NCBI GenBank assembly: GCA_030824835.1
Contig: JAPJRA010000094.1
Location: 3,714-9,416 of the forward strand
Source of the DNA: Geminicoccaceae bacterium
GTDB taxonomy: Bacteria; Pseudomonadota; Alphaproteobacteria; Geminicoccales; Geminicoccaceae
Reading direction: 5' to 3'
DNA length: 5,703 bases
Made by a program: the position numbers and the translations under genes. The notes under the pieces are model-generated. The model made no database searches, had not been told where the DNA came from, and saw only the letters and a program-made list of their open reading frames with translations. Below, piece after piece: positions 1 through 5,679 of this stretch (positions within the stretch are counted from its first letter, which is position 1; each line of letters starts with the position of its first letter).

Positions 1-111
1 TGCCGGGACGGCTGGGACGACATCCTGGTCCACCAGTTGGATATCCGCTACCGGCCCTGCAATTTCGCCGAGCTTCTGCCTCGCCTGCGCGAGCATGAGC
101 GGCGAGGCTGA
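1..111 (+). CDS. C-terminal fragment of an unidentified protein (5' end outside window)
   Basis: Frame 1 is open from the first base and ends at TGA 109-111, giving the last 36 residues of a protein. The visible tail contains WDDILVHQLDIRYRPCNF and then a charged helix rich in Leu, Arg and Glu. I recognise no family. GC-rich third positions fit coding in this genome. The stop is immediately followed by the reading frame of the metallophosphoesterase, so the two genes are probably co-transcribed and perhaps translationally coupled. An ATG at 95-97 inside this tail lies in another frame and does not lead into the phosphoesterase frame. Confidence 0.55.
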   Translation, partial: CRDGWDDILVHQLDIRYRPCNFAELLPRLREHERRG

Positions 112-633
112 ATCATCGCCGAGGTCTGGTTCACCAGCGATACCCATTTCGGCCACGGCGGCGCGCGGGGACTGTTCGGTCGCCCGTTCCCCTCGTTGGC
201 GGCCATGGACAACGCGATGATCGAGCGCTGGAACACCATCGTCGCCGAAGACGACACGGTCTGGCATCTCGGGGATTTCGGCGTTCGCCTCGGCGAGGCC
301 CGGGCCGCTGCCTTGCTGGACCATCTGCACGGCACCAAGCACCTGATCGCCGGCAACAATGACGGTCCCGAGATAAGGGCCCTGCCCGGCTGGGCCGACG
401 TCGAGGACATGGCGGAGGTCACCCTGGCCGGCAGGCGGTTCGTCCTCTGCCACTATCCGCTGCGGGCCTGGAACGGGCAGCATCGTGGTGCCGTCAACCT
501 CCACGGCCACAGCCATGGCCGGCTGAAGCCGTTGCCGCGGCAGGTCGATGTCGGCGTCGACGCCTGGGAGTTCCGCCCCGTCGGCGTCGCCGACATCCTG
601 CGCCGCGTCGGTCGCCGAACGGCCCCCCCGTAG
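112..633 (+). CDS. Metallophosphoesterase (calcineurin-like), non-canonical start
   Basis: This is a small cytoplasmic calcineurin-like phosphoesterase of about 173 residues. Numbering from codon 112, the metal motifs appear in order: FTSDTHFGH (D10, H12), HLGDF (D55), GNND in place of the usual GNHD (N83, D84), CHYP (H114) and LHGHSHG (H133, H135). A conserved tail, DVGVDAWEFRPV, follows. These residues normally bind a two-metal centre that hydrolyses phosphoesters; the substrate is unknown. The first ordinary start codons are TTG 196 and ATG 205, but starting there removes the D-x-H motif. The real start must therefore lie upstream, in the 18 bases between TGA 109-111 and the first motif, where only ATC codons (112, 115) and no ATG, GTG or TTG occur in frame. 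Rare ATC initiation coupled to the upstream gene, a point mutation of ATG, or a small indel or sequence error are all possible. Family is firm; start is not. Confidence 0.85.
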   Translation: MIAEVWFTSDTHFGHGGARGLFGRPFPSLAAMDNAMIERWNTIVAEDDTVWHLGDFGVRLGEARAAALLDHLHGTKHLIAGNNDGPEIRALPGWADVEDMAEVTLAGRRFVLCHYPLRAWNGQHRGAVNLHGHSHGRLKPLPRQVDVGVDAWEFRPVGVADILRRVGRRTAPP

Positions 634-634
634 C

Positions 635-653
635 GCAGGGCACCACGCCCTGC
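635..653 (+). terminator. Hairpin just after the phosphoesterase, weak terminator candidate
   Basis: GCAGGGC (635-641) pairs perfectly with GCCCTGC (647-653) around a 5-base loop, starting 2 bases after the stop codon. There is no run of T after the stem (CTTGCCGG follows), so it is a poor match to a classical intrinsic terminator. It may still protect the 3' end of the transcript. Confidence 0.4.
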
Positions 654-701
654 CTTGCCGGCCGCCGTCGGCGCGCCCGGATTCGGGAACGCCGCCCCGC
701 C

Positions 702-728
702 TTGTCACGTTTTGTCACCGGCCGTGAC
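702..728. promoter_or_regulatory. TTGTCAC repeat cluster with inverted GTGAC
   Basis: TTGTCAC occurs at 702-708 and again at 712-718, exactly 10 bp apart. An inverted copy, GTGAC, lies at 724-728, so GTCAC-CGGCC-GTGAC forms a dyad at 714-728. Spacing of one helical turn upstream of an SOS box suggests a second protein-binding site. No regulator is assigned. A -35-like TTGACC follows directly at 729-734. Confidence 0.3.
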
Positions 729-766
729 TTGACCCGAGCAGCGGCCACGACGAAAGTGAGCCCGAT

Positions 767-783
767 AGAACAAAACAAGAACA
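767..783. promoter_or_regulatory. LexA (SOS) box, alphaproteobacterial type
   Basis: The sequence is AGAACA-AAACA-AGAACA, a direct repeat of AGAACA with an 11 bp period. Its core, GAAC-N7-GAAC (768-782), matches exactly the known alphaproteobacterial LexA operator, GTTC-N7-GTTC read on the other strand. It lies 44 bp before the ATG at 827, a typical place for repression of that gene. The AT-rich site stands out in GC-rich surroundings. No good -10/-35 pair is obvious; TTGACC at 729-734 is the best -35 but has no convincing -10. Confidence 0.8.
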
Positions 784-815
784 TAGACCGGCGGCGCCAG
801 CGCCGACCACCAGAC

Positions 816-820
816 AGGAG
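816..820 (+). promoter_or_regulatory. Shine-Dalgarno of the SOS-controlled small protein
   Basis: AGGAG lies 6 bases before ATG 827, close to ideal spacing, and fixes this start among several overlapping frames. A small hairpin in the leader (CGGCG 792-796 with CGCCG 801-805) lies just upstream. Confidence 0.7.
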
Positions 821-826
821 AGTGTC

Positions 827-1111
827 ATGCAAGCGACCGCGCTATTTTCCCCGACCCGCGACGGCTTCGCCCGCAGCCGGCACCCGAGCGCCGATCGCTG
901 CCGGCCCACTCGGGCCACGGCCCAGCTGGGCGGCATGGCCGACGACATGCACGCGCATTGCGGCCGCGCGCTGCGGGAGGCGGTGGACAGGGCCGAGCGT
1001 GCCGAACGCCTGCTCCGCGCCCGTCTGATCGACCTGACCTGGCCCGCCGCGCTGAGCAGCCTGGTCGGAGGCTTTGTCGCCATCGTCGGGCTGCGGCTCG
1101 CCGGCTGGTGA
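827..1111 (+). CDS. Small SOS-controlled protein with C-terminal membrane helix
   Basis: This 94-residue protein belongs to no family I recognise. Residues 1-36 are Arg/Ser/Pro-rich and probably disordered. Residues 37-69 (from MADDMHAH through REAVDRAERAERLLRARL) form a charged amphipathic helix with coiled-coil character. Residues 70-90 (LTWPAALSSLVGGFVAIVGL) are a single hydrophobic membrane segment ending close to the C-terminus, so a tail-anchored inner-membrane protein with a cytoplasmic N-terminus is likely. A perfect AGGAG and a LexA box upstream support real, DNA-damage-induced expression. Small SOS-induced membrane proteins are known as division inhibitors (SidA in Caulobacter, about 29 residues; also DidA). 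A similar role is inference only, since no sequence similarity is visible. It converges with the cyclase gene, leaving a 27 bp gap. Confidence 0.75.
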   Translation: MQATALFSPTRDGFARSRHPSADRCRPTRATAQLGGMADDMHAHCGRALREAVDRAERAERLLRARLIDLTWPAALSSLVGGFVAIVGLRLAGW

Positions 1112-1138
1112 CCAAGACACCGGCCCGCGCCGCAGCCT

Positions 1139-2347
1139 TCAGGTCTCGGGATCCAGCGTGAACAGCTCCTCCGGCCGGCGCACGCCCTTGAGGGCGTAGC
1201 GGCCGAGGGACACCAGGCGCTGCCGGGCCGCCCCCGCGTCCCGGGCGAAGGCCGAGGAGACGATCACCTGCTGATCGAGCGTCCGGCCGAGCGCCTCGAT
1301 CCTGGCCACCTCGTTGACCGCGGGTCCGATCACCGTGAAGTCGAGCCGGTCCGGGCTGCCGATATTGCCGTACAGCACATCGCCCAGGTGCAGGGCGATG
1401 TGGATGTCGCTGGTGAGCAGCCCGGCTGCCAGGCGACGCTCGTTGAGCCGTACGGTGGCGGCCGCGGCCGCGACGGCGGCATCCAGGGCGCGCGCGCACG
1501 GAGCGCCGCCTTGCGCCAGCGGGAACATGGCCAGCACGCCGTCGCCGATGAACTTCAGCACCTGCCCGCCATGCGCATGGACGCTGCCGACCACGGTCTC
1601 GGCATGGTCGTTGAGCAGCGCCATCAGCTCGTCGGCGGGCGCCGTGTCGGCGATCCGGGTGAAGCCCTCGAGATCGCTGTACCATAGAACCGCGCGCACA
1701 CTCTCCGCCGTGCCCCTGGCGATGGCACCGTCCAGCACCCGGCGGCCGGCATCGGCGCCGAGATAGGTCGTGACCAGGGTCACCGCCGTCTCGGCGGCCG
1801 TCGTCGCCTGCCGGGCCAGCGCCAGCGGCAGGGCCAGCCGCCGCAGCAGGTCGATCTCGTCGTCCGCGAAGCCGCCCGGCCGATCGACCTGGAAGGAGCA
1901 GAGCATGCCGCCGGTGCCCTTGCGGGGCCGCGGGCCGAGATCCACGGCGAGGGCCAGATAGTCCGTGCTGCCCTCGTCCATGAACCGGTCCAGTAGCGGG
2001 AACTCGCCACGCCGGTAGTCCGCATCGAGGCGACGCCGGAGGTGATCGGCGTTGAGCCGGTGCAGCAGATGATAGAATGGGCTGCTCAGCCACGCCTCGT
2101 TGACGTCGCTCACCTCCTCGCGCGCATAGTCTTCCCTGATGCAACCCTCGCCGCGCCGCCAGCGGCAGCCCCTGGCGTCGAGAAGGGGGTGGAGCAGCTT
2201 GGCGCCGATCGCGACGCGCCACAGGGGTATGCCGGCCTCGACCAGGCGGTGACAGAAGCCGCCGAGCATCTCGGCTTCCTCGCAGGCCTCGAGCCCGCAG
2301 CGTATCAGCCAGGCGGTCAGTTCGCGCTCCAGCTCGACCATGCTCAT
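1139..2347 (-). CDS. Class III adenylate/guanylate cyclase
   Basis: This 402-residue soluble protein probably makes cAMP from ATP. Residues 1-190 are an uncharacterised N-terminal region (PLWRVAIGAKLLHPL near 41, GGMLCSFQVDRPGGF at 146-160), probably sensory. Residues 215-400 are the class III catalytic domain. Metal-binding Asp occur in YSDLEGFT (D225) and FIGDGVLAMFP (D269). K265 and D336 (RLDFTVIGPAVNEVARIEAL) are the Lys/Asp pair typical of adenine specificity, and N345 and R349 are the transition-state residues. All expected catalytic residues are present, so it should be active as a homodimer. There are no membrane segments. Its ATG overlaps the LysR stop as ATGA (2344-2347), and no strong Shine-Dalgarno is seen, so translation is probably coupled. 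A second ATG two codons on is possible. Confidence 0.93.
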   Translation of the reverse strand: MSMVELERELTAWLIRCGLEACEEAEMLGGFCHRLVEAGIPLWRVAIGAKLLHPLLDARGCRWRRGEGCIREDYAREEVSDVNEAWLSSPFYHLLHRLNADHLRRRLDADYRRGEFPLLDRFMDEGSTDYLALAVDLGPRPRKGTGGMLCSFQVDRPGGFADDEIDLLRRLALPLALARQATTAAETAVTLVTTYLGADAGRRVLDGAIARGTAESVRAVLWYSDLEGFTRIADTAPADELMALLNDHAETVVGSVHAHGGQVLKFIGDGVLAMFPLAQGGAPCARALDAAVAAAAATVRLNERRLAAGLLTSDIHIALHLGDVLYGNIGSPDRLDFTVIGPAVNEVARIEALGRTLDQQVIVSSAFARDAGAARQRLVSLGRYALKGVRRPEELFTLDPET

Positions 2348-3234
2348 GCTGCGACGCCGATCCGATGGCCTTCACGGAAATGGCACAGGATGGCCCTCTC
2401 GAGCTCGTCGATGAGCGGCGTCGCCTCGGGCGAGGCGCGCTGCAGCGTGATGCCGGCCTCGGGCAGCGGCGGGAAGCCGTCATGATCGTCGAGTATCCTC
2501 AAGCCCGGCCGGACATTGCTCCGCAGAATCGCGCTGACCGCGAGTCCGGCCTCGAGCGCTGCATGGATGCCTGCGATGCTGACGCTGGTATAGGCGATCC
2601 GAACGGCCCGTCCGCTTATGGCCATGCTCTCCGTGGCTGCCCGGCGAAAGGTGCAGCCGGGCTCGAAGATGGCCAGTGGCAGCGGCTCCTGCTCATGCGC
2701 GCGGTGCCGGGCCGAGGTCACCCAGACCAGCGGCTCACGATGCAGCAGCGTCCCACCGCGCTCGCCGCTGCCCTGCGTGACCAGGGCGAGGTCGACCGTC
2801 CGGTCCGCGAGCCGGTGCAGCAGCTCGGTCGATGGCTGGCAGATGACGTTGACGTGCACGCGGGCATGGCTCTCCGCAAAGCAGGCGAGGATGCGTGGCA
2901 GGAACGTGCTCGCATAGTCGTCGGGAGCGCCGATCGTCACCTCGCCGGCCAGCGCGTTCGGATCGAACGCCGCCAGTGCCTCAAGATGCAGGCGCAGGAT
3001 CTGCCGCGCATGCAGCAGCAGGGTGTCGCCGTCGCGGGTCAGGCTCACCGAGCGGCCATCGCGCGCGAACAGCGTCCGCCCGAGCTGATCCTCGAGCCGC
3101 TTGATCTGCATGCTCACCGCCGACTGGGTGCGGTGGACCCGTGTCGCCGCGGCCGTGAAGCTGCCGGTCTCGGCGATGGCGACGAAGCTGCGCAACAGAT
3201 CGGGTTCCAGGGTCGCGAGCATCGACTTGCCCAT
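2344..3234 (-). CDS. LysR-type transcriptional regulator
   Basis: This is a DNA-binding regulator of the usual LysR length (about 296 residues). From the ATG at 3234, residues 10-65 carry the winged helix-turn-helix: LLRSFVAIAETGSFTAAA, then RTQSAVSMQIKRLEDQLG and LFARDGRSVSLTRDG. A linker helix leads to the two-lobed ligand-binding domain (about 90-290), which starts at GEVTIGAPDDYASTFLP. The ligand is unknown. Possible starts are TTG 3237, ATG 3234 and ATG 3222; none has a clear Shine-Dalgarno, and 3222 (MLATLEPDLLRSF) also fits the family. It is first in an operon with the cyclase and is divergent from the DUF1127 gene, the classic layout for a LysR protein that controls its neighbour and itself. 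A LysR-type dyad overlaps the start region. Confidence 0.93.
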   Translation of the reverse strand: MGKSMLATLEPDLLRSFVAIAETGSFTAAATRVHRTQSAVSMQIKRLEDQLGRTLFARDGRSVSLTRDGDTLLLHARQILRLHLEALAAFDPNALAGEVTIGAPDDYASTFLPRILACFAESHARVHVNVICQPSTELLHRLADRTVDLALVTQGSGERGGTLLHREPLVWVTSARHRAHEQEPLPLAIFEPGCTFRRAATESMAISGRAVRIAYTSVSIAGIHAALEAGLAVSAILRSNVRPGLRILDDHDGFPPLPEAGITLQRASPEATPLIDELERAILCHFREGHRIGVAA

Positions 3235-3248
3235 CAAAATTGCTGATG
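3232..3248. promoter_or_regulatory. LysR-type box (T-N11-A dyad) in the divergent control region
   Basis: CATCA-N7-TGATG is a perfect 5 bp dyad containing the T-N11-A form (T3234, A3246) typical of LysR-family sites. It covers the LysR start codon, which would suit autorepression, and lies about 85 bp before the DUF1127 start. A weak plus-strand promoter (TTGCTG 3240-3245, 17 bp spacer, TATGCG 3263-3268) overlaps it. The pattern is short and could occur by chance. Confidence 0.35.
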
Positions 3249-3318
3249 CTGAACATAAACACTATGCGTTGGCCTGATCAATCCCATCGCTGCACATTGC
3301 TCGAGCGATCTCATCGGC

Positions 3319-3324
3319 AAGGAG
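3319..3324 (+). promoter_or_regulatory. Shine-Dalgarno deciding the DUF1127 start
   Basis: AAGGAG lies 8 bases before ATG 3333. The frame is open back to ATG codons at 3240 and 3246, but those have no ribosome site and would add residues lying in the control region, so 3333 is preferred. Confidence 0.65.
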
Positions 3325-3332
3325 CAGCAGCG

Positions 3333-3620
3333 ATGGCGACAATTCATCCATGTGTGGGCGCGGCTGATCGGCTCGGGCCCCGAAGCAGGTCCGCCAGGTT
3401 CCATGCCGCGGTGACCGCGGCCGCGCGCTGGCTGCGCAACTGGAAGGAGCGGCGGCTTCTCGTGGCGATGAGCGACGATCTGCTGCGCGATATCGGTCTC
3501 ACCCGCGGCGACGTCGAGCGGGAATTCGAGCGCCCCTACTGGTGCGCCGTCGACCATGCGGGGCTGGACGCCGTCCGCCGCCGCTCGGGCCCACGCCTGG
3601 GGACCGGCGGTGGCCACTGA
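3333..3620 (+). CDS. DUF1127 (YjiS-like) small protein
   Basis: This is a 95-residue basic protein. The DUF1127 domain spans about residues 30-70: RWLRNWKERRLLVAMSDDLL, then RDIGLTRGDVEREFERPYW. It carries the family's Arg/Trp-rich first helix, the central L-x-DIGLTR turn and the final P-[YF]-W. Such proteins are common in alphaproteobacteria; one (CcaF1 of Rhodobacter) binds RNA, and others affect phosphate and carbon metabolism, so RNA binding is a reasonable guess. Here the domain is flanked by about 30 non-conserved residues at the N-terminus and a 25-residue Arg/Gly-rich C-terminal tail, making it longer than minimal members of about 45 residues. Divergence from the LysR gene suggests it may be that regulator's target. 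Confidence 0.85.
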   Translation: MATIHPCVGAADRLGPRSRSARFHAAVTAAARWLRNWKERRLLVAMSDDLLRDIGLTRGDVEREFERPYWCAVDHAGLDAVRRRSGPRLGTGGGH

Positions 3621-3730
3621 CCGCGTTCGAGCCTCTCCTGCAAGAAGCCGGCTGGTGGGCAAATGTTGACGTTGGCCTACTCGATCGGCGGTTCGATGAG
3701 CTTCTGCAGCAGGCCTTAGATCAGCCCTAG
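3620..3730 (+). pseudogene. Possible C-terminal remnant of a lost gene
   Basis: In frame 2, from just after the DUF1127 stop to TAG 3728-3730, the translation reads TAFEPLLQEAGWWANVDVGL and then LDRRFDELLQQALDQP. This has protein-like composition: amphipathic Leu/Glu helices and no low-complexity Arg/Pro runs of the kind seen in shadow frames here. There is no start codon or ribosome site within it. It ends inside the 3' end of the rloB-like gene. It could be the stump of a host gene cut when the neighbouring cassette arrived. The family is not recognised, and it may be chance. Confidence 0.25.
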
Positions 3731-4282
3731 ACAACGCAGCAGGACGTCAAGCTCCGGCTCGACCGTCGCAGCCTGAAGAACTGCCTGCAGATCAAGTCGT
3801 CGAGCCAGCGCGGCGCGCGTCATCGGCTTTTGGTATTCCGGCCAATCCCGCACCAGGGCACGTACGGCCTCCGGCGTGTCCGGCGGCCGGCGTGTGGCAC
3901 GATCGGGCAGGTGGCGTAGCAGCACCGCCTCAAAGCAGGGGCGTTGCCAGACAATCACGATATTGTTTTCTGCCGCCGTGCGCCGCGCCCTGTCGGCACG
4001 TTTTGGATCGTCGTCGATCTGGTCGTCATCGAGCAGCACGAAGCGTTGTGGTGGCGCAATGCGCGTCCGGCGCAAATGGTCGAGGCGCCGCACAGCCAGA
4101 TCGATCCGTGCCAGCGGATCACCGGCACCTAAACCAAGCTCCTCAATTACAAGGTGGACCGGAGGCGAGGCGTCGTGGAGCAAGTCCTGCAGGAAGCCCG
4201 CATAGCTCACCTCCGACGCACCTTCGCAGCCGATGAAAACCCGCCGTCTTTGCTCGATGTAGGCCCGGCGGCGGAGGGTCAT
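3716..4282 (-). CDS. rloB: RloB-like protein (AbiLii-type), predicted nuclease partner
   Basis: This 188-residue protein is of the RloB family, known from genes linked to restriction loci in Campylobacter and related to AbiLii of lactococcal phage-abortion systems. Visible marks are VFIGCEGASEVSY (E20, E24) near the N-terminus, FVLLDDDQIDDD (D85-D87, D90) in the middle, and RPCFEAVLLRHL (E118, H124), the family's P-x-FE-x-x-LL-x-H motif. The Glu followed by a D-D-D strand end resembles a Toprim-type metal site, so a nuclease activity is inferred, not shown. Its ATG overlaps the ATPase stop as ATGA (4279-4282), which implies coupled translation and a shared complex or pathway. It has no terminator before the convergent DUF1127 gene. 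The length is close to that of the family, so it looks intact. Confidence 0.85.
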   Translation of the reverse strand: MTLRRRAYIEQRRRVFIGCEGASEVSYAGFLQDLLHDASPPVHLVIEELGLGAGDPLARIDLAVRRLDHLRRTRIAPPQRFVLLDDDQIDDDPKRADRARRTAAENNIVIVWQRPCFEAVLLRHLPDRATRRPPDTPEAVRALVRDWPEYQKPMTRAALARRLDLQAVLQAATVEPELDVLLRCLGLI

Positions 4283-5508
4283 CCGAGCTGGGGCACGCCG
4301 CCATAGGCACCGCTCAAGTATTTCCGGTAGTGGTTGTCATCCCGGCGCACCTTCACGTCCATGAGGCTGTAGAAACGGGTGCGGCCCTGCCGGTCCTTTT
4401 CGCAGATGACGATTTCCTCCTTCCTTAGATCGTCCAGCAATGACGCTGAATGGCACGACAGCCATAGCTGCGCATCGTGCTTGTTCCGGTGGCCCTTGTC
4501 ATAGAACCATCGCAGCAGCTCAGGGAGGACCGCCGGGTGAATGGCCGCGTCCATCTCGTCGATCGCGACTACACCACCGGTATCGAGCGCGGTGACGATG
4601 AAGGGGAACATCTTGATGAAGGCACGAGTACCGTGGCTCTCGAGATTCCACGGCATCTCGACCTGCAGGCCTGCATGCTTGAACAGCAGGAATGGGCCGT
4701 CAGGGCTTTCCTGAAAGCGCAGTCCCTCCACGCCCACGTCGATACGGCTGAGCTCGTCTTTCAGACGTGAGAGCAGGTAGGGCTGGCCCTTGAGGTAGTC
4801 GATGACATGCTTATCCACGAAAGAATGGACGGGCTCGATTTGAAAGACCGCCTTGCGTGCCTGCTCGACAAAGATTTGCGCAGTCGGGTGCTGAAATTTT
4901 GCGAAAGACGAAAGAACGGTATGATTGGCCGCCAGCGTCTTCACGAGATGTTGGTAGCCGGTCAGGCTGAACGACTTTGAATCCTTTACTCGTCCATTGG
5001 AATCACGCTCGAATACACGTTGCCATTTTCCTTGGCCTTTTGGCTTCTGGCGCATCGCTTCGCCAACGATACGCTGCATTGCCCCCTTCTTGACTTCAAT
5101 CTCCAGCTCGTAGCGATAGATACCTCGCTCGACCGCCTCACCTTCCTCGATGCGGCGCAGGACTTCCGGCGTCAGATTCATGACGCCGCCCAGCTCGATC
5201 GCAAGTCGGATGGGCCGCTCGCAGGATGCATCGTCATTGAAACGTTCACAGCCCACGAATCCCGGCGAGGTGTGCAGCACGCTGTCGCGGATCATCGTCA
5301 CGATGAATTCAAGAGCACGCAGCACCGTCGTCTTGCCGGAAGCATTTGCGCCATACAGGGCCACGACCTTCGGCACGCGGACCTCCGCACCGTCATAGAT
5401 CGGCGCATAACGCCCATCGGGATCGGGCACCTTTGCATTCACCGACAGGTCGAGCACCTGCGGATCACGGATGGAGTAGAAATTCTCAACCTCTAACCTG
5501 TAGAGCAT
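4279..5508 (-). CDS. rloA: RloA/AbiLi-like AAA (ABC-type) ATPase
   Basis: This 409-residue cytoplasmic ATPase is of the SMC/OLD-like AAA_21 class. In order it has an N-terminal strand (RLEVENFYSIRD), Walker A GANASGKT (53-60), a long insert with charged and helical segments (about 85-280), a signature-like ESHGTR (290-295), Walker B VVAIDEMDAAIHP (D317, E318), and a switch His in SCHSASLLDD (H353). The C-terminus, YLSGAYGGVPQLG, is characteristic of RloA/AbiLi proteins. All ATPase residues are present. Paired with RloB by a 4 bp overlap, it probably forms a defence system in which the ATPase senses infection and controls the partner effector. The GCGAGG at 5515-5520 lies 6 bases before ATG 5508. 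Its base composition is less GC-rich than the genes to the left, pointing to horizontal transfer. Confidence 0.9.
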   Translation of the reverse strand: MLYRLEVENFYSIRDPQVLDLSVNAKVPDPDGRYAPIYDGAEVRVPKVVALYGANASGKTTVLRALEFIVTMIRDSVLHTSPGFVGCERFNDDASCERPIRLAIELGGVMNLTPEVLRRIEEGEAVERGIYRYELEIEVKKGAMQRIVGEAMRQKPKGQGKWQRVFERDSNGRVKDSKSFSLTGYQHLVKTLAANHTVLSSFAKFQHPTAQIFVEQARKAVFQIEPVHSFVDKHVIDYLKGQPYLLSRLKDELSRIDVGVEGLRFQESPDGPFLLFKHAGLQVEMPWNLESHGTRAFIKMFPFIVTALDTGGVVAIDEMDAAIHPAVLPELLRWFYDKGHRNKHDAQLWLSCHSASLLDDLRKEEIVICEKDRQGRTRFYSLMDVKVRRDDNHYRKYLSGAYGGVPQLG

Positions 5509-5526
5509 GGGATACCTCGCATAAGT

Positions 5527-5679
5527 TCAAAATAGCAAAATTAACGGAATTTCGTCAATAAGGTCCATAAATATGGTGCGAGCCTCGATCAGGGATCCGA
5601 TCGCCTCCATATTCTCGCATCCAGTCAAGATTGACTGGGCCTCGTGCTTCTTCCCTTGTAGGAATTTTAGCCTTGCCAT
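5527..5679 (-). CDS. Small ORF upstream of the ATPase, possible third cassette gene
   Basis: An open frame of 50 codons runs from ATG 5679 to TGA 5527-5529, ending 18 bp before the ATPase start. GGAGG (5685-5689) lies 5 bases before the ATG, a strong Shine-Dalgarno. The product begins MARLKFLQGKKHEAQ and ends DLIDEIPLILLF, with a mixed acidic, helical middle and a hydrophobic C-terminal end. I recognise no family. The frame stays open upstream to the window edge (G-W-G-L-P-E-D-S before the Met), so this could instead be the C-terminus of a longer gene. A promoter-like pair overlaps its 3' end and a palindrome lies within it, so the stretch may alternatively be leader DNA that is open by chance. 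Confidence 0.4.
   Translation of the reverse strand: MARLKFLQGKKHEAQSILTGCENMEAIGSLIEARTIFMDLIDEIPLILLF
5529..5558 (-). promoter_or_regulatory. Candidate promoter of the rloAB-like operon
   Basis: On the minus strand, TTGACG (5553-5558) and TATTTT (5529-5534) are separated by 18 bp of AT-rich DNA. The -35 matches 5 of 6 and the -10 4 of 6 sigma70 consensus bases. A start near 5521 would give a short leader containing GCGAGG before ATG 5508. It overlaps the 3' end of the small ORF. Confidence 0.4.
5621..5638. promoter_or_regulatory. Perfect 8 bp palindrome upstream of the ATPase
   Basis: CCAGTCAA-GA-TTGACTGG has two perfect 8 bp arms around a 2 bp centre, about 63 bp upstream of the candidate -35. 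This is the form expected of an operator for a dimeric repressor or activator; no matching regulator is seen in the window. As RNA it would have too tight a loop for its full stem. It lies inside the small ORF if that is coding. Confidence 0.4.

Noticed and set aside
48..422. 124-codon minus-strand frame over the phosphoesterase
   Set aside because: Ser/Arg/Pro-rich shadow; the plus strand carries the clear metal-binding motifs.
1440..1500. GC-only repetitive stretch with GCGGCCGC
   Set aside because: It encodes an alanine run in the cyclase linker (residues about 291-297); simple codon composition, not a repeat element.
825..2483. 552-codon open frame on the minus strand overlapping the cyclase
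   Set aside because: Arg/Pro/Ala-rich low-complexity translation with no motifs; it is a GC-rich shadow of the cyclase gene.
2365..3246. 293-codon open frame on the plus strand, antisense to the LysR gene
   Set aside because: It mirrors the LysR gene, has no ribosome site or recognisable domain, and long antisense frames are expected at this GC content.
3876..5496. Several plus-strand open frames opposite the RloB-like and ATPase genes
   Set aside because: None has a domain or a credible start; the minus-strand frames have complete motifs.
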